A DNA stretch of 64,000 nt, taken from positions 620,001 to 684,000 of the forward strand of contig OZ025668.1 of NCBI GenBank assembly GCA_964019335.1. Direction: 5' to 3'. This stretch comes from Diplonema japonicum (Eukaryota > Euglenozoa > Diplonemea > Diplonemida > Diplonemidae). Position numbers and translations under genes: made by a program. Each line of letters begins with the position of its first letter. The first letter of the stretch is position 1. Shown here in pieces: positions 21,814 through 32,800 of this stretch. The notes under the pieces are model-generated. The model saw nothing but the letters and a program-made list of their open reading frames with translations. It made no database searches and was not told the DNA's origin.

Positions 21814-23763
21814 CTAAACATTGATACAGGACCGTATCTCCTCGACAGGCATACCCAGTTCCTGAAAGGCAGAGGCCTTCTGGGAGAGGAGGGTCTTGAG
21901 GTGTGGGCGTATATTCGAATCTTCGTCCTTCATGATGGTGCCATGCTTCGATTGAGAAAGGACATAGGCCACGAGTGCAGGGACATAGGAAGGGTCGTAC
22001 TCCGGTAGCTGTATGCTGGGGTCTGTGATGTCGCCAGCAAGGCCTAAGGGGCAGTACGAACTGTCGCCACCAATGTCGTACTGCTTGTCGTGGATGAAGG
22101 TGTGCCTCATCGTTGTGAACAAGAGAAGGTATCTACAGAGCTGCGTCAGGTTCTCGATGTTCTTTGCTCTGTTCTCAGGAGTGATGGTTTGGTCAGTCGT
22201 GATGGGCGACACCGCCGCCTGCTGCCCCAGCTTGTTCACCCCTCTTGGTGATGTTGTTTTGTTCAACTCATTCTCATCCTGCCACCCCTCCCCTGGCTCC
22301 TTGTACGCCACGCTGTTCAGCACTAGCTCGTCGGAGAACATCTTGACCTCCGCCCACTCTCGCTCGATCCCATCCTGGTGCTCTTTAATATAACACTCCA
22401 CATATTCCCCCGCAATTTCCCAGAATAAACACTGCAGCCTTGCGAACTTGTGTCCCTCGTATATCGGGTCCCTTGGGGAGAACCCATGCCAGTTCAGCTC
22501 CCCGAATGCACGATGGATCATGTCATGACACGCGCCAGGTGCTGGGGGAGCATGCTCCCTGAAGATCCCTGTATCGTTGGTAAGGGTGGCGTCCGCGATC
22601 TTGTTGATGCTCACAGTGCCCTGTTTGTGTGGCGAGAGGAGCGCGAAGATGGGGTTCAGCCTCACATGCTTGAAGAAGGGCACCACATATTGCTCGATGT
22701 TGAAGTGGCACGTCCCGAGGTGCGTCACAATCTGCCCGACCATCAAGTAACTTGTTCTGAATAGTAGCTTCACTCTGCCCCACATGTCGCTGTCGCCGTC
22801 TGCTGTGTGCACTTCCGGTTCCTTCGCGTACATCGCATCGGGACTTGATTGGAAGCCTCCTACCCGCTTTGTGATGTGCACCTCCTCCAGTGTGAAGGCA
22901 CCTCCTGCCAGTTTGAAGTATCCTGCAACGTTGGGTCCCCAGAATCCATCGACACTTACACCCTCGTACGCGAACTCGGCGCAATACCTACCCGAAGCGT
23001 CTTTCTTCAGCAGGACCGGGTTGAAACCGTTGAGCACCAGCTCCCCGTGGAAGGTGTCCGACGTAGTGGAGCCAGGTTGGGCTGCCTCCATCTTCATGGT
23101 GTAGTTCTCAGGTAGGCCACCCAAGGTTGACCCGAGCTTTTTAAGCACCGTGACGACGTTGCCCATGTCGGTGTCCTGCACAAGCTCGTCGCCGGGCCCG
23201 TGGTCTGCCCTTGGTGTCGGCCATTCACTTCTGTCAGCGTACTCCCACAGGTGTGCCTTCACGTCGCCCACGTTGACGTTGTCGGTGACATTGTGCATCG
23301 TCGTCACCGTCTTTGGAGCTTTGGAGAAGCGTTGGACCAGCACCCCTTCTCTGGTGTACCTTGTCTTCGGGAGGAAGGCCTCTATCTTGAGGTCCGGTTT
23401 GTCCAGAAGCCCTGCTGAGGAGGGGTCGTAAGTCAAGCAAAAGTTCCCGTCACTGTCCGTGACACCCTCCCCCAGCCTGTCGTCCAAGACGAGGTCATCG
23501 TCAAACAGCTTCAGCTTCAAGTTACCTATGGGCTTGCCTGCTAAATCGACGACCCTCCCCTGCACAGACTGCTGCTTCTTCCCCTCCCTTATCACTTCTG
23601 ACGCAGACGCCACCACTATGGCGGGGTTTGAAAAGTTCTGTTTGCCGCCAGGAGGCTGGGGCTGATTCTCCTTCGGAGGCTTTGCTGCTGGTTGCTGTTG
23701 CTTTTTTGTGTCTTTTTCCGGCGGTTGCTGCTGTTGCCCTTGCTTGCCACAAGCTCCACCCAT
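21814..23763 (-). CDS. Divergent lipoxygenase with an N-terminal transthyretin-like beta domain
   Basis: 649 residues from the ATG at 23763 (an in-frame ATG at 23805 would add 14). The chosen start gives MGGACGKQ, a good N-myristoylation context with a cysteine that could be palmitoylated. Residues about 8-45 are Q/P/K-rich. Residues about 65-110 (VQGRVVDLAGKPIGNLKLKL...TDSDGNFCLTYD) resemble a carboxypeptidase-regulatory/transthyretin-like beta sandwich. The C-terminal half matches the lipoxygenase core: QIVTHLGTCHFNIEQ with both iron-ligand histidines (H348, H353), then LNPIFALLSPHKQGTVSIN, then LLLFTTMRHTFIHDKQYD with H554 and H558. The usual Asn four residues after the third His is His here, as in some known lipoxygenases. 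The chain ends in Val rather than the usual Ile, as in some fungal Mn-enzymes. Predicted role: dioxygenation of polyunsaturated fatty acids at a membrane. Confidence 0.82.
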   Translation of the reverse strand: MGGACGKQGQQQQPPEKDTKKQQQPAAKPPKENQPQPPGGKQNFSNPAIVVASASEVIREGKKQQSVQGRVVDLAGKPIGNLKLKLFDDDLVLDDRLGEGVTDSDGNFCLTYDPSSAGLLDKPDLKIEAFLPKTRYTREGVLVQRFSKAPKTVTTMHNVTDNVNVGDVKAHLWEYADRSEWPTPRADHGPGDELVQDTDMGNVVTVLKKLGSTLGGLPENYTMKMEAAQPGSTTSDTFHGELVLNGFNPVLLKKDASGRYCAEFAYEGVSVDGFWGPNVAGYFKLAGGAFTLEEVHITKRVGGFQSSPDAMYAKEPEVHTADGDSDMWGRVKLLFRTSYLMVGQIVTHLGTCHFNIEQYVVPFFKHVRLNPIFALLSPHKQGTVSINKIADATLTNDTGIFREHAPPAPGACHDMIHRAFGELNWHGFSPRDPIYEGHKFARLQCLFWEIAGEYVECYIKEHQDGIEREWAEVKMFSDELVLNSVAYKEPGEGWQDENELNKTTSPRGVNKLGQQAAVSPITTDQTITPENRAKNIENLTQLCRYLLLFTTMRHTFIHDKQYDIGGDSSYCPLGLAGDITDPSIQLPEYDPSYVPALVAYVLSQSKHGTIMKDEDSNIRPHLKTLLSQKASAFQELGMPVEEIRSCINV

Positions 23764-23840
23764 CTCAAAAGGGATGCCTGTTTCTCTAAGTGAGTAACTG
23801 ACCAACGTGTAAAAAATATTATAAAAAGAAGTAAAAAATA

Positions 23841-24725
23841 CTATTTCTTTATCGCAATGCTACCAACCCCCTCATCGCTACTCTCGCTTGCCTCTCGATC
23901 CTTTACCTTCAACATTTTTTCGAACGCGTCTTTGCTTGTCGTGTGTTTGGGTGTTGGTTGTGCAGCTACAGGTGCATCTGCTGCTCGGCTTCTCTTCACA
24001 TCACTGAGAGGCTCTTCACAAAAAAGCTGCCTTTTAGTAGAAGGTGCACTAGAGACGAAGGGGACAGGGACGGAGGCAGGGGCAGATACGACAACCTTCT
24101 TTGGAGGTTCCTGAGAAGCTTTTGAGGTGATCAACGGTGCTGTGAAGACAGCACGGAGATACTCGATCTTGCCAGTGCCAATGCCGGGTATGCCGGCTAG
24201 GGACTTGGCTGGCGTTTCAGTGAGTGTGGCGATGTTGTTGTAGGTGGCAAGGAGCGTCTCTGCATCCTTCTTGCGGAGGGGCTTCATGTGTGCTGTAAGA
24301 ATACTTACAGGGGTTTCATCCTGTCCCTGATCCTGCCATTTCTTGAGCTTCTCCCGGTGATGGGTCTTCTTCCTAATTCCCTCTATCCACCTCGCGCACT
24401 CAGCGAAGTCCCACGCCACTAGCAGCCTCAGGCCGTACCGGAAGCACAGCTTGTTGATTTCTTCCATGCCCCCCATCCCCGATTCGTCCTTTGCATCGTA
24501 CATGCACACAAGGCATCCCTGCCCCCCTCCAGCCACACTGCGTAGCTTCCCCTCTAGGTACCCACTCTTCGTCATGTGGTACCTCACTGTCACGAACAGC
24601 ACCCCTGTACCAGCACTCGCTACGTAGTAGTCCCAGTTCATCGGGTGGTCCCGTTGGATAGGTTGAGACAAACTCTTCAACAAAGGGTTCCCATTCTGAC
24701 TGGGGCTGGCCTGCACCAACGACAT
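23841..24725 (-). CDS. ERCC1: ERCC1/Rad10-family DNA repair nuclease subunit
   Basis: 294 residues. The central domain follows ERCC1: GNPLLKSLSQP, a WDYYVASAGTGVLFVTVRYH strand, LRSVAGGGQGCLVCMYDAKD, and LRLLVAWDFAECARWIEGI, the counterpart of the family's LAWSxEEAGRYLE segment. A helix-hairpin-helix follows (KSLAGIPGIGTGKIEYLRAVF). ERCC1 is the catalytically inactive partner of XPF; together they cut the 5' side of bubbles in nucleotide-excision repair and process crosslinks. The last 90 residues are a low-complexity P/S/A tail that is longer than in animal ERCC1. The gene is 77 nt downstream of the lipoxygenase's start-side boundary, in the same orientation. Confidence 0.88.
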   Translation of the reverse strand: MSLVQASPSQNGNPLLKSLSQPIQRDHPMNWDYYVASAGTGVLFVTVRYHMTKSGYLEGKLRSVAGGGQGCLVCMYDAKDESGMGGMEEINKLCFRYGLRLLVAWDFAECARWIEGIRKKTHHREKLKKWQDQGQDETPVSILTAHMKPLRKKDAETLLATYNNIATLTETPAKSLAGIPGIGTGKIEYLRAVFTAPLITSKASQEPPKKVVVSAPASVPVPFVSSAPSTKRQLFCEEPLSDVKRSRAADAPVAAQPTPKHTTSKDAFEKMLKVKDREASESSDEGVGSIAIKK

Positions 24726-24958
24726 GTGCCCTCTGGCTTCCCCCTTTTAGTATAGTGCTACAATCGGACAGAAGGGAACTTGGAGGTGCGGCGAGAAGTT
24801 GTGCTCCACACTGCACGGCTGGTGGGTCCCATTAACGAACGACTTTGCTCTTGCAAAAAAAAAATGAAAAAGGAGCCACTCCAAAGAACGAACACTGAAG
24901 GAAAGTAACTCTTGGAGAAGAAAGAAAAGACTAAAAAAAAAATGCAATATGGTGTTGC

Positions 24959-25290
24959 TCATTCTGGTGTGTCTTTGACTGGATCGCGAGCGATTACGAG
25001 CGTATGGCCTGCGTGTGTGTGTGTGTAAAGGAAGTCGTACCATGTTCTTTTCTAAGGAATATTGTTCGCTGGTCCGTGGAGATGCACACCACCCCTGGTT
25101 CCCTATTAGGAGCCAGGCTCGCCGCTGCCGTAGCCAAACTACTCATCATTTCCTCCTTTCCGATGGGCCCCATGCCCGCCCGATTCTTTCTTGCAAGCAG
25201 CAGCCCGCAAGGGTCCACCAACGCCGCCCCCTGCACGCTCGCGTCGGAGGTAATAATATTCTGCAGCGAATCCTTCAACCCTGACTCCAT
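24959..25290 (-). CDS. LAMTOR5: LAMTOR5-like Ragulator subunit (two exons)
   Basis: Exons 25041-25290 and 24959-25008 flank a 32-nt GT-AG intron (25009-25040). The joined product is 99 residues starting MESGLKDSLQNIITSD. Like human LAMTOR5 (91 aa), it has GAALVDPCGLLLARKN, LATAAASLAPN, GVVCISTDQRTIFLRKEHG and a final HTLVIARDP strand, the last only after splicing. Without splicing the C-terminus becomes a meaningless HTHTHT run. The fold is a roadblock/longin-like dimer subunit of the lysosomal Ragulator complex that anchors Rag GTPases for TORC1 signalling. The ATG lies 8 nt after an acceptor-like CCGCAG. Roadblock-type proteins are short and diverged, so another LAMTOR or MglB-like assignment remains possible. 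Confidence 0.75.
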
Positions 25291-25469
25291 CTTGTGTCCT
25301 GCGGTGGTGGTAAAGGGATAGCAACAACTCAACAAGTATTTTAGAAAGAAAAACAAAAAACGGTTTATAATTTCCTTCCCTTTTTTTTTTGTCTGTTAAA
25401 AATAAATAAAGAAAATAAAAGAAAAAAACACTACACCCTGCCCCCCGCCTCGTATGGTGTAAAGTGCTG

Positions 25470-26297
25470 CTACATGTCGACAGCCAACTGCCGCCTCACT
25501 TCGCTCATGACGCAGTGGAGGACTTTGCTGAAGCTGTCCTCTGAGGACGTGGCACGGGGTATTGGCATAAGTGCGGGTTTTGTCTCGCGTTTAAATTCGC
25601 TTTTCGGTTCGAGCATGGGCATGGGCATGGGTTCCGGTTCAGCCTTGGCCTTCTTGTGCGGGACGGTGGGGACGTCGTCAGCATCAATATCGATGAAGGT
25701 GACTGTGGAGCGGCGGGGTGCGGGAGGGATGTCGAGGATGCGCTTGCGCACTTTCCGTGGGCTTGGGGTGCATGGCAGCGGTTGGGCAACTGGGGTGGGC
25801 TGGTCCTCGGGGGCCTGCGGGATGTCATACCGCCAGAGCTGAGGCTCCGCAGCAGTACGGGTGACGGTTTCCAGTGTTGCCATTCGTTCGCGCGCCTCGT
25901 GTGTCGAACGGTCCTTGTTGAGAAGGTCCCTAGTGGCCTTGTTGATTCTGTAGACAAGCACCTGGCGGGGGTTCTCTGCACTGCGCACGTTGCCCTGCGA
26001 TAGAACCGTCTTCAGCACACCTTCTTGCTGAGAGTTCAGTAGCATCACTGTATCCTCGTCCAAGTCGTTGTCCCTTGCGAACACACTCACAGGCGGGCAC
26101 AGCGGACCGCCATTCGCAGCCACCATCCTTGCCTCAAGCATCGCGCTCGGGTTGATCGCATCGGTCAACGTGCCCTTGCTCATCACCCGTCCCCACAGCT
26201 TGCTGTCAAGCCATGTTAAAAACCTGCTCTTGGCGTTCTCGTCAACCGCCTCTAGGAACAGCGCGACATCAGCTGAGAGGGCAGACGGGCTTTCCAT
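25470..26297 (-). CDS. Unrecognised 275-aa protein with a proline-rich, low-complexity C-terminal half
   Basis: The frame is open far upstream through homopolymer DNA; I place the start at the ATG at 26297 (MESPSALSADVALFLEAVDE), three bases after a GACCAG acceptor-like site. Residues 1-140 look globular and helical (AKSRFLTWLDSKLWGRVM, VLKTVLSQGNVRSAENPR). The rest is rich in P, K and R, with RKVRKRIL as a possible nuclear signal, and a repeat of Met-Pro near the end. No family recognised. Confidence 0.62.
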   Translation of the reverse strand: MESPSALSADVALFLEAVDENAKSRFLTWLDSKLWGRVMSKGTLTDAINPSAMLEARMVAANGGPLCPPVSVFARDNDLDEDTVMLLNSQQEGVLKTVLSQGNVRSAENPRQVLVYRINKATRDLLNKDRSTHEARERMATLETVTRTAAEPQLWRYDIPQAPEDQPTPVAQPLPCTPSPRKVRKRILDIPPAPRRSTVTFIDIDADDVPTVPHKKAKAEPEPMPMPMLEPKSEFKRETKPALMPIPRATSSEDSFSKVLHCVMSEVRRQLAVDM

Positions 26298-27487
26298 CAC
26301 CTGGTCGGTCGTGAAGGCAGGTAGAGAGTTGACGGAAAGAAGAAGGAAAACAGAGCAATGAAGGAGAAAAAAAAGGGGGGGGGATGGACGTTTGTAAAGA
26401 AAAAGGGGGGTGGATAAAAAAGCAGGGGGATAAAAAAAAATGTCGTTGTAAATATATTTTGGCAAAAGAGATGGATAAGACCGGAGGCCGGAGGTGGGGT
26501 ATTCCTGCGTAAGGGTTACGAATAGACCCCGCGCCCCTGAGGTGACAGAACTCATTGCAGCATATATTTTCAAATGATGGTACAGAAAAAAAAAAAAAAA
26601 AAAAAGAAGAAGAAAGCCCGGTGAAATGGTCCTTTTTTTATTTATTTTTTTTACAGCTTTCTTATCAAAAAAAAAAAAAAACTTTTGTGTGATGATCATC
26701 AAATTGGCATTGTAGAAAGAGGGGATGAGAACAAAACGAAGATGAGGGCGGGGGCGGCTTCTTTTTTTTTCTTTTTTGAAGTAACCCAGCACACTCATGC
26801 ACCTACATCTTATCCAGTAGCAACTGTTACATGAAAGATACCTAAAGAAGAAATGTGGTGTAAGTCTGTAGACAGACTAACAAGCCGATACTCTTCTGTT
26901 TTAGGGGAAATGAACAAGGAGAGAGGCTGCAAGAGGGGGGGGGGGGGGGGGGGTAAGGGATAGGAATGGAGGAGACGCCGAGTTCAGCAATCCTACTACA
27001 CTTATTTAAAAAGAGAAGAAAAAATACACCCCCCCCTGCCATTTAAACCCACTTCCTTTCCTACACCACTCCCAATACCCCATGAAAAAAAAAAGAAATT
27101 CATGTTTGTTACTTTATTTTTGTTAAGACTGCACCCAGAATACAAAAAGCTTTTTTTTTTATCCGAACCTCAACCTCTTACCCAATGAAACCCAGAGGAG
27201 TGAGGGAGAAAAGAAAAAAAAGGGGGGGATGAGGGGGGGGGGGGGGGGGGGAAGAGACAAAAAAAACCGCCTGATCCTTTGAAGAGAAGTGCGAGATAAA
27301 AAAAAGGGGGTTTTTTGTCAGGTATATCACGAGGGGAGGGGACATAAAACCCCATTTCCTGGCCCTCCTGTCTCCCTGAATAAACCTCCTCTTTAGGTAA
27401 CCCTCCAGTGGCAATCGAAGCGAAGGGAAAGGGAATAAAAAACACTTGGGGGGGGGGGGGGGGGGGGATCTTATAAATTTACGGCTT
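26298..27487. other. 1.2-kb intergenic region, homopolymer-rich
   Basis: No gene seen. It contains runs of G (around 26936-26953 and 27234-27251, 27448-27467), A and T. Short open frames consist of F, K, P or G repeats. Confidence 0.65.
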
Positions 27488-27643
27488 TTAAACACCTTCC
27501 TCCTTATCATTCGAGCGATAGGCATCAATGATATCTTGGACGAAAGTTTGATTTTGCGTTCGGGTGTAGATGGTTTGCGGATTAAGGAAGTCCTGGTTGT
27601 CGAAAATGATGCACATGTCAGATCTGTTGTTGTTGTTGGTAAT

Positions 27644-27678
<35 letters not shown>

Positions 27679-28733
27679 CTTCTTTCCCCCCCACACCTTG
27701 TAGGGTCCATGAAGTATGTGATTGCGCTCATCGCGGACTCCCACTTCTTCCACGTCCCATCGTTCCACCTCCCGTTCTCATGTGCCCTGTTCAATGCTCT
27801 AGCACGTGCTTCCTTGTACGACACCACAAGGCCGATCACGTCCACACGGTAGCCTTGCGCACGGACATCTTCGACTTCCTTCTTCAGCTTCTCCATATTG
27901 GAGCCTGTGCTGGGCAGAATGATATTCTTCTTCTCCGATATGGCGTGTTCTAAGAACCGTTTTTTCAGCTTCCGTGTGTAGGGCAGCAGCACGTTGAGCG
28001 CCTCTCTGTACCCTGTGGTCTTGTCGTTGTTCAGTACCGACATCCACCCCTCGTGCTTGTTCCTGAATTCATCGCCATCTATCTCCACGTACTCGTCCAG
28101 TTTGATCTGTAGCATCTCTTCTGTTTTTGGCCGCACTGCCGACTTCCCGGCTGCTGCCGGGCCTATCACAAAGATCGCTCTGGGGTCGATGTCTGTCTGC
28201 GGTGGTGCTGAGTTTAAATGAATCGCCTCCTCGATCGACAGCACCTCCTCTGTGGTGAACTCCCTGTCCACCTTCTGTCTTACGTCTTCGGGCATCTTGT
28301 CCTGCCACACTCGGCCTGGTAGGCATTTTTTCGTTTTGAAGTCCCAATATATATTCCCGCACGGGTGGTTCACACATGCATGCAAGCCATTGATTGACGA
28401 CAGCCCCGCCAGTAGTGCGTGGTACGCCTTCACCTGCTCCTCTGTTATGAGGTCCTCTGGGCGTTTTGATGTCGACTTCCACACCGACATGGCGTCCTCG
28501 TTCTCCCTCCGCGACGCCAGAGCCAACGAGGTCATCCTCTTCACAGCGAACCACTTCCCCCTTGTGCTGCCTTGCTTGCCCTCCTCGTCGTTGTACCCTT
28601 TCCTCCCGCTGCCCCCCACGCTTGCCGATAGCCTTCTGTCATCTTCTTTCTCACCGAAGTCCGTTTTCTTCACCGGTAGGGTCTGCACTACCTCGTCTTT
28701 GCTTTTTTCCTGCACTGGGACTTTGAATTTCAT
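27488..28733 (-). CDS. Zeta-toxin-fold P-loop kinase (two exons)
   Basis: Exons 27697-28733 and 27488-27623 flank a 73-nt GT-AG intron with a long A run; joined length 390 residues. The start is the ATG at 28733 (MKFKVPVQEKSKDEVV). The C-terminal 200 residues carry a zeta-toxin-type P-loop domain: Walker A in FVIGPAAAGKSAV, then EIDGDEFRNKHEGW with the D-x-x-R/H substrate-site pattern, and IILPSTGSNMEKL. Exon 2 supplies SDMCIIFDNQDFLNPQTIYT. In bacteria, zeta enzymes phosphorylate UDP-N-acetyl sugars, but eukaryotic relatives are usually of unknown substrate. There is no epsilon antitoxin-like neighbour, so this is better seen as a standalone kinase. An N-terminal basic low-complexity segment and a 75-residue unknown domain precede it. 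Confidence 0.8.
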
Positions 28734-28873
28734 ATTCCCCTCCCCCCCCTCCCCTGGCTTACTCCCTGCGGTGTCTGCTTGCAGACTGTGAGAAAATATC
28801 AGCAATAGCAGACCATGGGCAAGAGCGCAAGAGGCGCTTTATGACGAAATCAAATATATTGTACAGTGAGCTT

Positions 28874-29573
28874 CTATGACCAGTCAGCCAGGGCATCCCA
28901 GCCTTCCTGGGGGGTTTTGTTGACTTCCCCATCAGAGCTTTGACCAGGCTCGGCTTCCTGGAGTGTGGTACTAGCATCTGCGCTGAGTTTCTGTTCGAGA
29001 CAGGCAATTCTTTCCTTCAGGATTTTGTTCTCGGCACGGGATTCTTTTAGGAGCTTCATCAGTAGCTGCGGGTCGGGTTCTGCGTCCCATTCGCTGGCCT
29101 GCTCGTCGAGACTGGCCTTGCTCTCGATGGTTTTGATAAGTGCTTGCCTGTCGTGATCCCTGTGCGTGTTGTGTTGAGGTTGAGGTTGGAGCATACTTCT
29201 TAAGCTCGTCGATCCTGTAGAAGTATCTCTCCCAGAAATCGTTTTCCTCTACCTTCTGCGGGCATAACTCTTCATAGAACGTCCTCACCCTTACGCTCTG
29301 TTCTAGCACCTCTGCGATTCTCTTCTTCTGGCTCTCTTCATCCCGCACAGCATGCTCCGCCCATGTCACGTAAGCAATCTCTTCTGTGTCAATCGGTGTC
29401 GTGTAATTGCTGACATCCTCCTCGAATGCCTCTAGCGGGCTGACCCTCTGGTTTTTCTCTTCCTTCCCTTCCGACTCCTTCAGTATGCCTGTCGTGTCTT
29501 TCTTCACCACAGTCGCAAACTCCGTCAAGTCCTTCTCCAGCACCTGCGCCTGGGTCTTCACCCACTGCAGCAT
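28874..29573 (-). CDS. BSD-domain protein (two exons)
   Basis: Exons 29197-29573 and 28874-29159 flank a 37-nt GT-AG intron (29160-29196, phase 2), giving 220 residues. The N-terminus (MLQWVKTQAQVLEKDLTEFA) is an amphipathic helical segment like those before the BSD domain in BSDC1/SYAP1 proteins. The BSD domain itself is at about 100-125: RVRTFYEELCPQKVEENDFW followed by ERYFYRI, with the characteristic Phe-Trp and Tyr-Phe pairs. Exon 2 adds an E/K/L coiled coil (KESRAENKILKERIACLEQ) and ends GWDALADWS. BSD proteins of this class are linked to membrane traffic and signalling; the exact role is unknown. Confidence 0.8.
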
Positions 29574-29831
29574 GTTGCAATTCCTTCAAGTGGGTTTACT
29601 GATGCAACTAATCGTAAACTGAACAGGGCTACATTGAGGAAAGACTGCTCGCCAGAATGATGTCAGGGGAGAAAAAAAAACAAAGCGAAAAGAGTCTGAA
29701 CTTTTTTTTTCCATTCTTATTTTCATCGTTGTCCAAATACATAACGCAAATGCAGAGCGAGAACAAGGGGCAAACACAAAACATAGAAAACAGAAGCAAA
29801 TTTAAGAGGAAATAAATTGAGGATGACCTTG

Positions 29832-32800
29832 TTACAGCACGTACTCCTTGACATTGGTGTCGTTCTGCTTGCTGCGGAAAGGCGACGTGAAGACGGGTGA
29901 GGTGGGTTTCTTGTGGAAGCTCCCGTCCTTTAAGGGACTGGACGCGCCTGGATCCTTCTTCTTGACGAGATTCCTGAGCCACGTACGTGGACGGGATCCC
30001 TGTGTTGCTTTGTGTTGCTGCTGTGTCATACCTCTTCGATTTGCTCTACGCTGCTCTCCCTCTGTCCTATCTGCGCCCTCAGCTCTTCTGCTTCATTCTC
30101 CATCACCGCCAGCCTCTCTGCCGTCTGTTGCACTTCTTCGAACCTCTGTTGCTCTTCCTTTTCTAGTGTCTCAGCGTTAACCTTCAGTTCCACCACCTCC
30201 ACCTAAGAGGGTTTGCTATCAACCAACTTGCATACCTGTGCAGCCACAAGCTTCTTCGTCAGAACTGCAATCTGTTCCTTCAGGTGCACGTTGCGCACCG
30301 CTAGCTCCGACGGCGTTGCACCCAGCATCACCTGATGTGAATACAACATAAGGCAACATGCATACCTCGCGTGCCTCCAAACGGATCACTGCGTCATCGG
30401 TGCCCTCCTGCAGTGTGAAGGCCACGTCCCCCCGTGCCAGGGCCTGCACCACCGTTGTCAGCGTCGTGAAGGGCTTCCCGTTGACGTACTTGATGATCAT
30501 CCCTTCACGCATCCCTGACCGCTCGGCAAAGCCACCAGGTGTCACCTTGCATATCACGTTGCCGTCAATCTGCATATCGAGGGACGCAAGGCCCTTCTCA
30601 AGGGTGAAGGTGTACTCCGACTTCCTGAGCGAGTCCTTCGTGTCGTGCAGGGCCTTCTTCAGGTCGATATAAGTCTGCATCAGGCGGTCCTGCAGCGCGA
30701 AGGCATCCACTGCGGGCTGCTCCGCAGGTGATCCTGATCCGGATAGTTTCGTACTGAGGACGTCAACTTCGGTCTGCAGCATCACAACCTTCTGTCTGCT
30801 GTCATGTTCGCTCACCTTCAGCGTTGCGGCCTCATCTCTCGCACGCTGCAGCTTCCGCTGCCACATGTCCCTCTCATCGGCGAAGCGTTCAAATGCGTTG
30901 GCGTCAACATCTACCATCCTTGCAAGCCTGTCCTTCTGTTCTTGCGCCTGCCTGCCCACGGTAGACAGGGCCAGTGCAAGCTCGTCTTTTTCTTTCTTCA
31001 TTTTCAATAGTTCCTTGCTCTCATGGCCATTGCCTGGTGTGTTTAACATGTCTGCCAACTCAGCCTTTGCAGAATCATGTTCCTTCTGCGTCTTGCTGAG
31101 CACCTCTTCCAGCGTTGCAATGCTGTGCCGTGCGCTTGTCAGCAAGGCCTTCAACTCCTCAACCTCGGTTCTTGCAGCTTCATCTTTGGCTGGATTGGCT
31201 TCTGCCGCTTCATGGTCCGCTTTGGCGCTCGTCAGCTGCCTCTCGAGATCATCTATCGTAGTTGCTGCATTGTTCGCTTCTCTCGAAGACTTACTTATCA
31301 GCGCTTGTATTTCCTTCGCATGTACCTCCACTTGTTCCTCAAGTCCTACCGCTCCTTCCTGCCTTTTACTGAGCTCGGTCTCCAGTTCTGTTATTTTCTT
31401 CCCGAGGTTAGCAAGCTCGTCTTGTAGTGTCAGCACCTCTCCATCCTTCTCTCCCAACTGCGCAACAAGCCCTTTCGCTACTTCCTGACCTTCCCTCAGC
31501 TCCGTCTCAAGATTGCCTACTTTACTTTCAAACTCAGTGGCCGTTTCTTGAAGTTGGTTCTTCATGTCCGTTTCAGCCACCAAAGATGCTTCAATGCTCT
31601 TAACTTTTGCCTCAAGTCCTTCGACAACTGCCCTTGAACCTTCTGCCCCTTCAAGCTGGGCCTGCTTAAGGATGGTAAGCTCTTCTTCGAGTGATGTGAC
31701 CTTCGCTGTTTGCAACTCAGAATCAGAAATCAGTTTTGCAGATACCGCTTCTTTTGCTTCCAGTTGTTCTTTTAGTGTAACTACTTCAGTGTTCCGTGTG
31801 TCAGTTTCCTCTTTCAGTGTTGTCATCTCTGCTTCCGCTGCTTCAAGTGCCGCCCTCTTCTTGGATACTTCTTCCTCCAAGTCACTTATCTTGCTGGCCA
31901 TGTCACTTGAGGCGGTTTCCATGTCTGTTAACTTCGCTGACAGCTCTCCCTGGGTATCAGCACTGCCCATCAAAGCGGTCTTCTCTTCCTCCAGTGCAGC
32001 AATTTTCACTTCCTGTTCTGCGACTGTACTTTCCCTTGTCAGAATAACCGCTTTCAAGGATGCCACATCCTCTGACAGTTGCACGTTGTTGCATTTCACC
32101 TCCTTCAGGTCTTTTTCCAATTGGGTGCACTCTGCTTGCTTGGTGCTGGAGGCACCCTGTGAATCCAACTCCTTCGCCTCCAGTTCTAAAAGTCTGTCAG
32201 TTAATGCTTGAACTTCTTCGCTGTGTCGTGTTTCCTTATCCCCCAACTGTGCAATAAGCCCTTCTGCCACTTCCCGACCTTTAGTCAATTCAGTCTCAAG
32301 GTCACCCACCTTACTGCTGTATTCGGTCGCCTTTTCTTCCAGAGACGTTTCAATGCTCTTAACTTTTGCCTCAAGTCCTTCGACAACTGCCCTCGAACCT
32401 TCTGCCCCTTCAAGCTGGGCCTGCTTAAGGATGGTAAGCTCTTCTTCAAGTGATGTGACCTTCGCTGTTTGCAACTCAGAATCAGAAATCAGTTTTGCAG
32501 ATACCGCTTCTTTTGCTTCCAGTTGTTCTTTTAGTGTAACTACTTCAGTGTTCCGTGTGTCTGCTTCCTCTTTCAGTGTTGTCATCTCTGCTTCTGCTGC
32601 TTCAAGTGCCGCCCTCTTCTTGGATACTTCTTCCTCCAAGTCACTCATCTTAGTGACCATCTCACCTGAGGCGGTTTCCATGTCTGCCACTTTTGCATTG
32701 GATGCAGTTAACTTTGCTGACAGCTCTCCCTGGGTATCAGCACTGCCCATCAAAGCGGTCTTCTCTTCCTCCAGTGCAGCAATTCTCGCTTCCTGTTCTG

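Noticed and set aside
27488-28733. A toxin-antitoxin module around the zeta-fold protein
   Set aside because: No small epsilon-like antitoxin gene adjoins it, the gene has a spliceosomal intron, and it carries extra domains, so it is a eukaryotic kinase rather than a plasmid addiction cassette.
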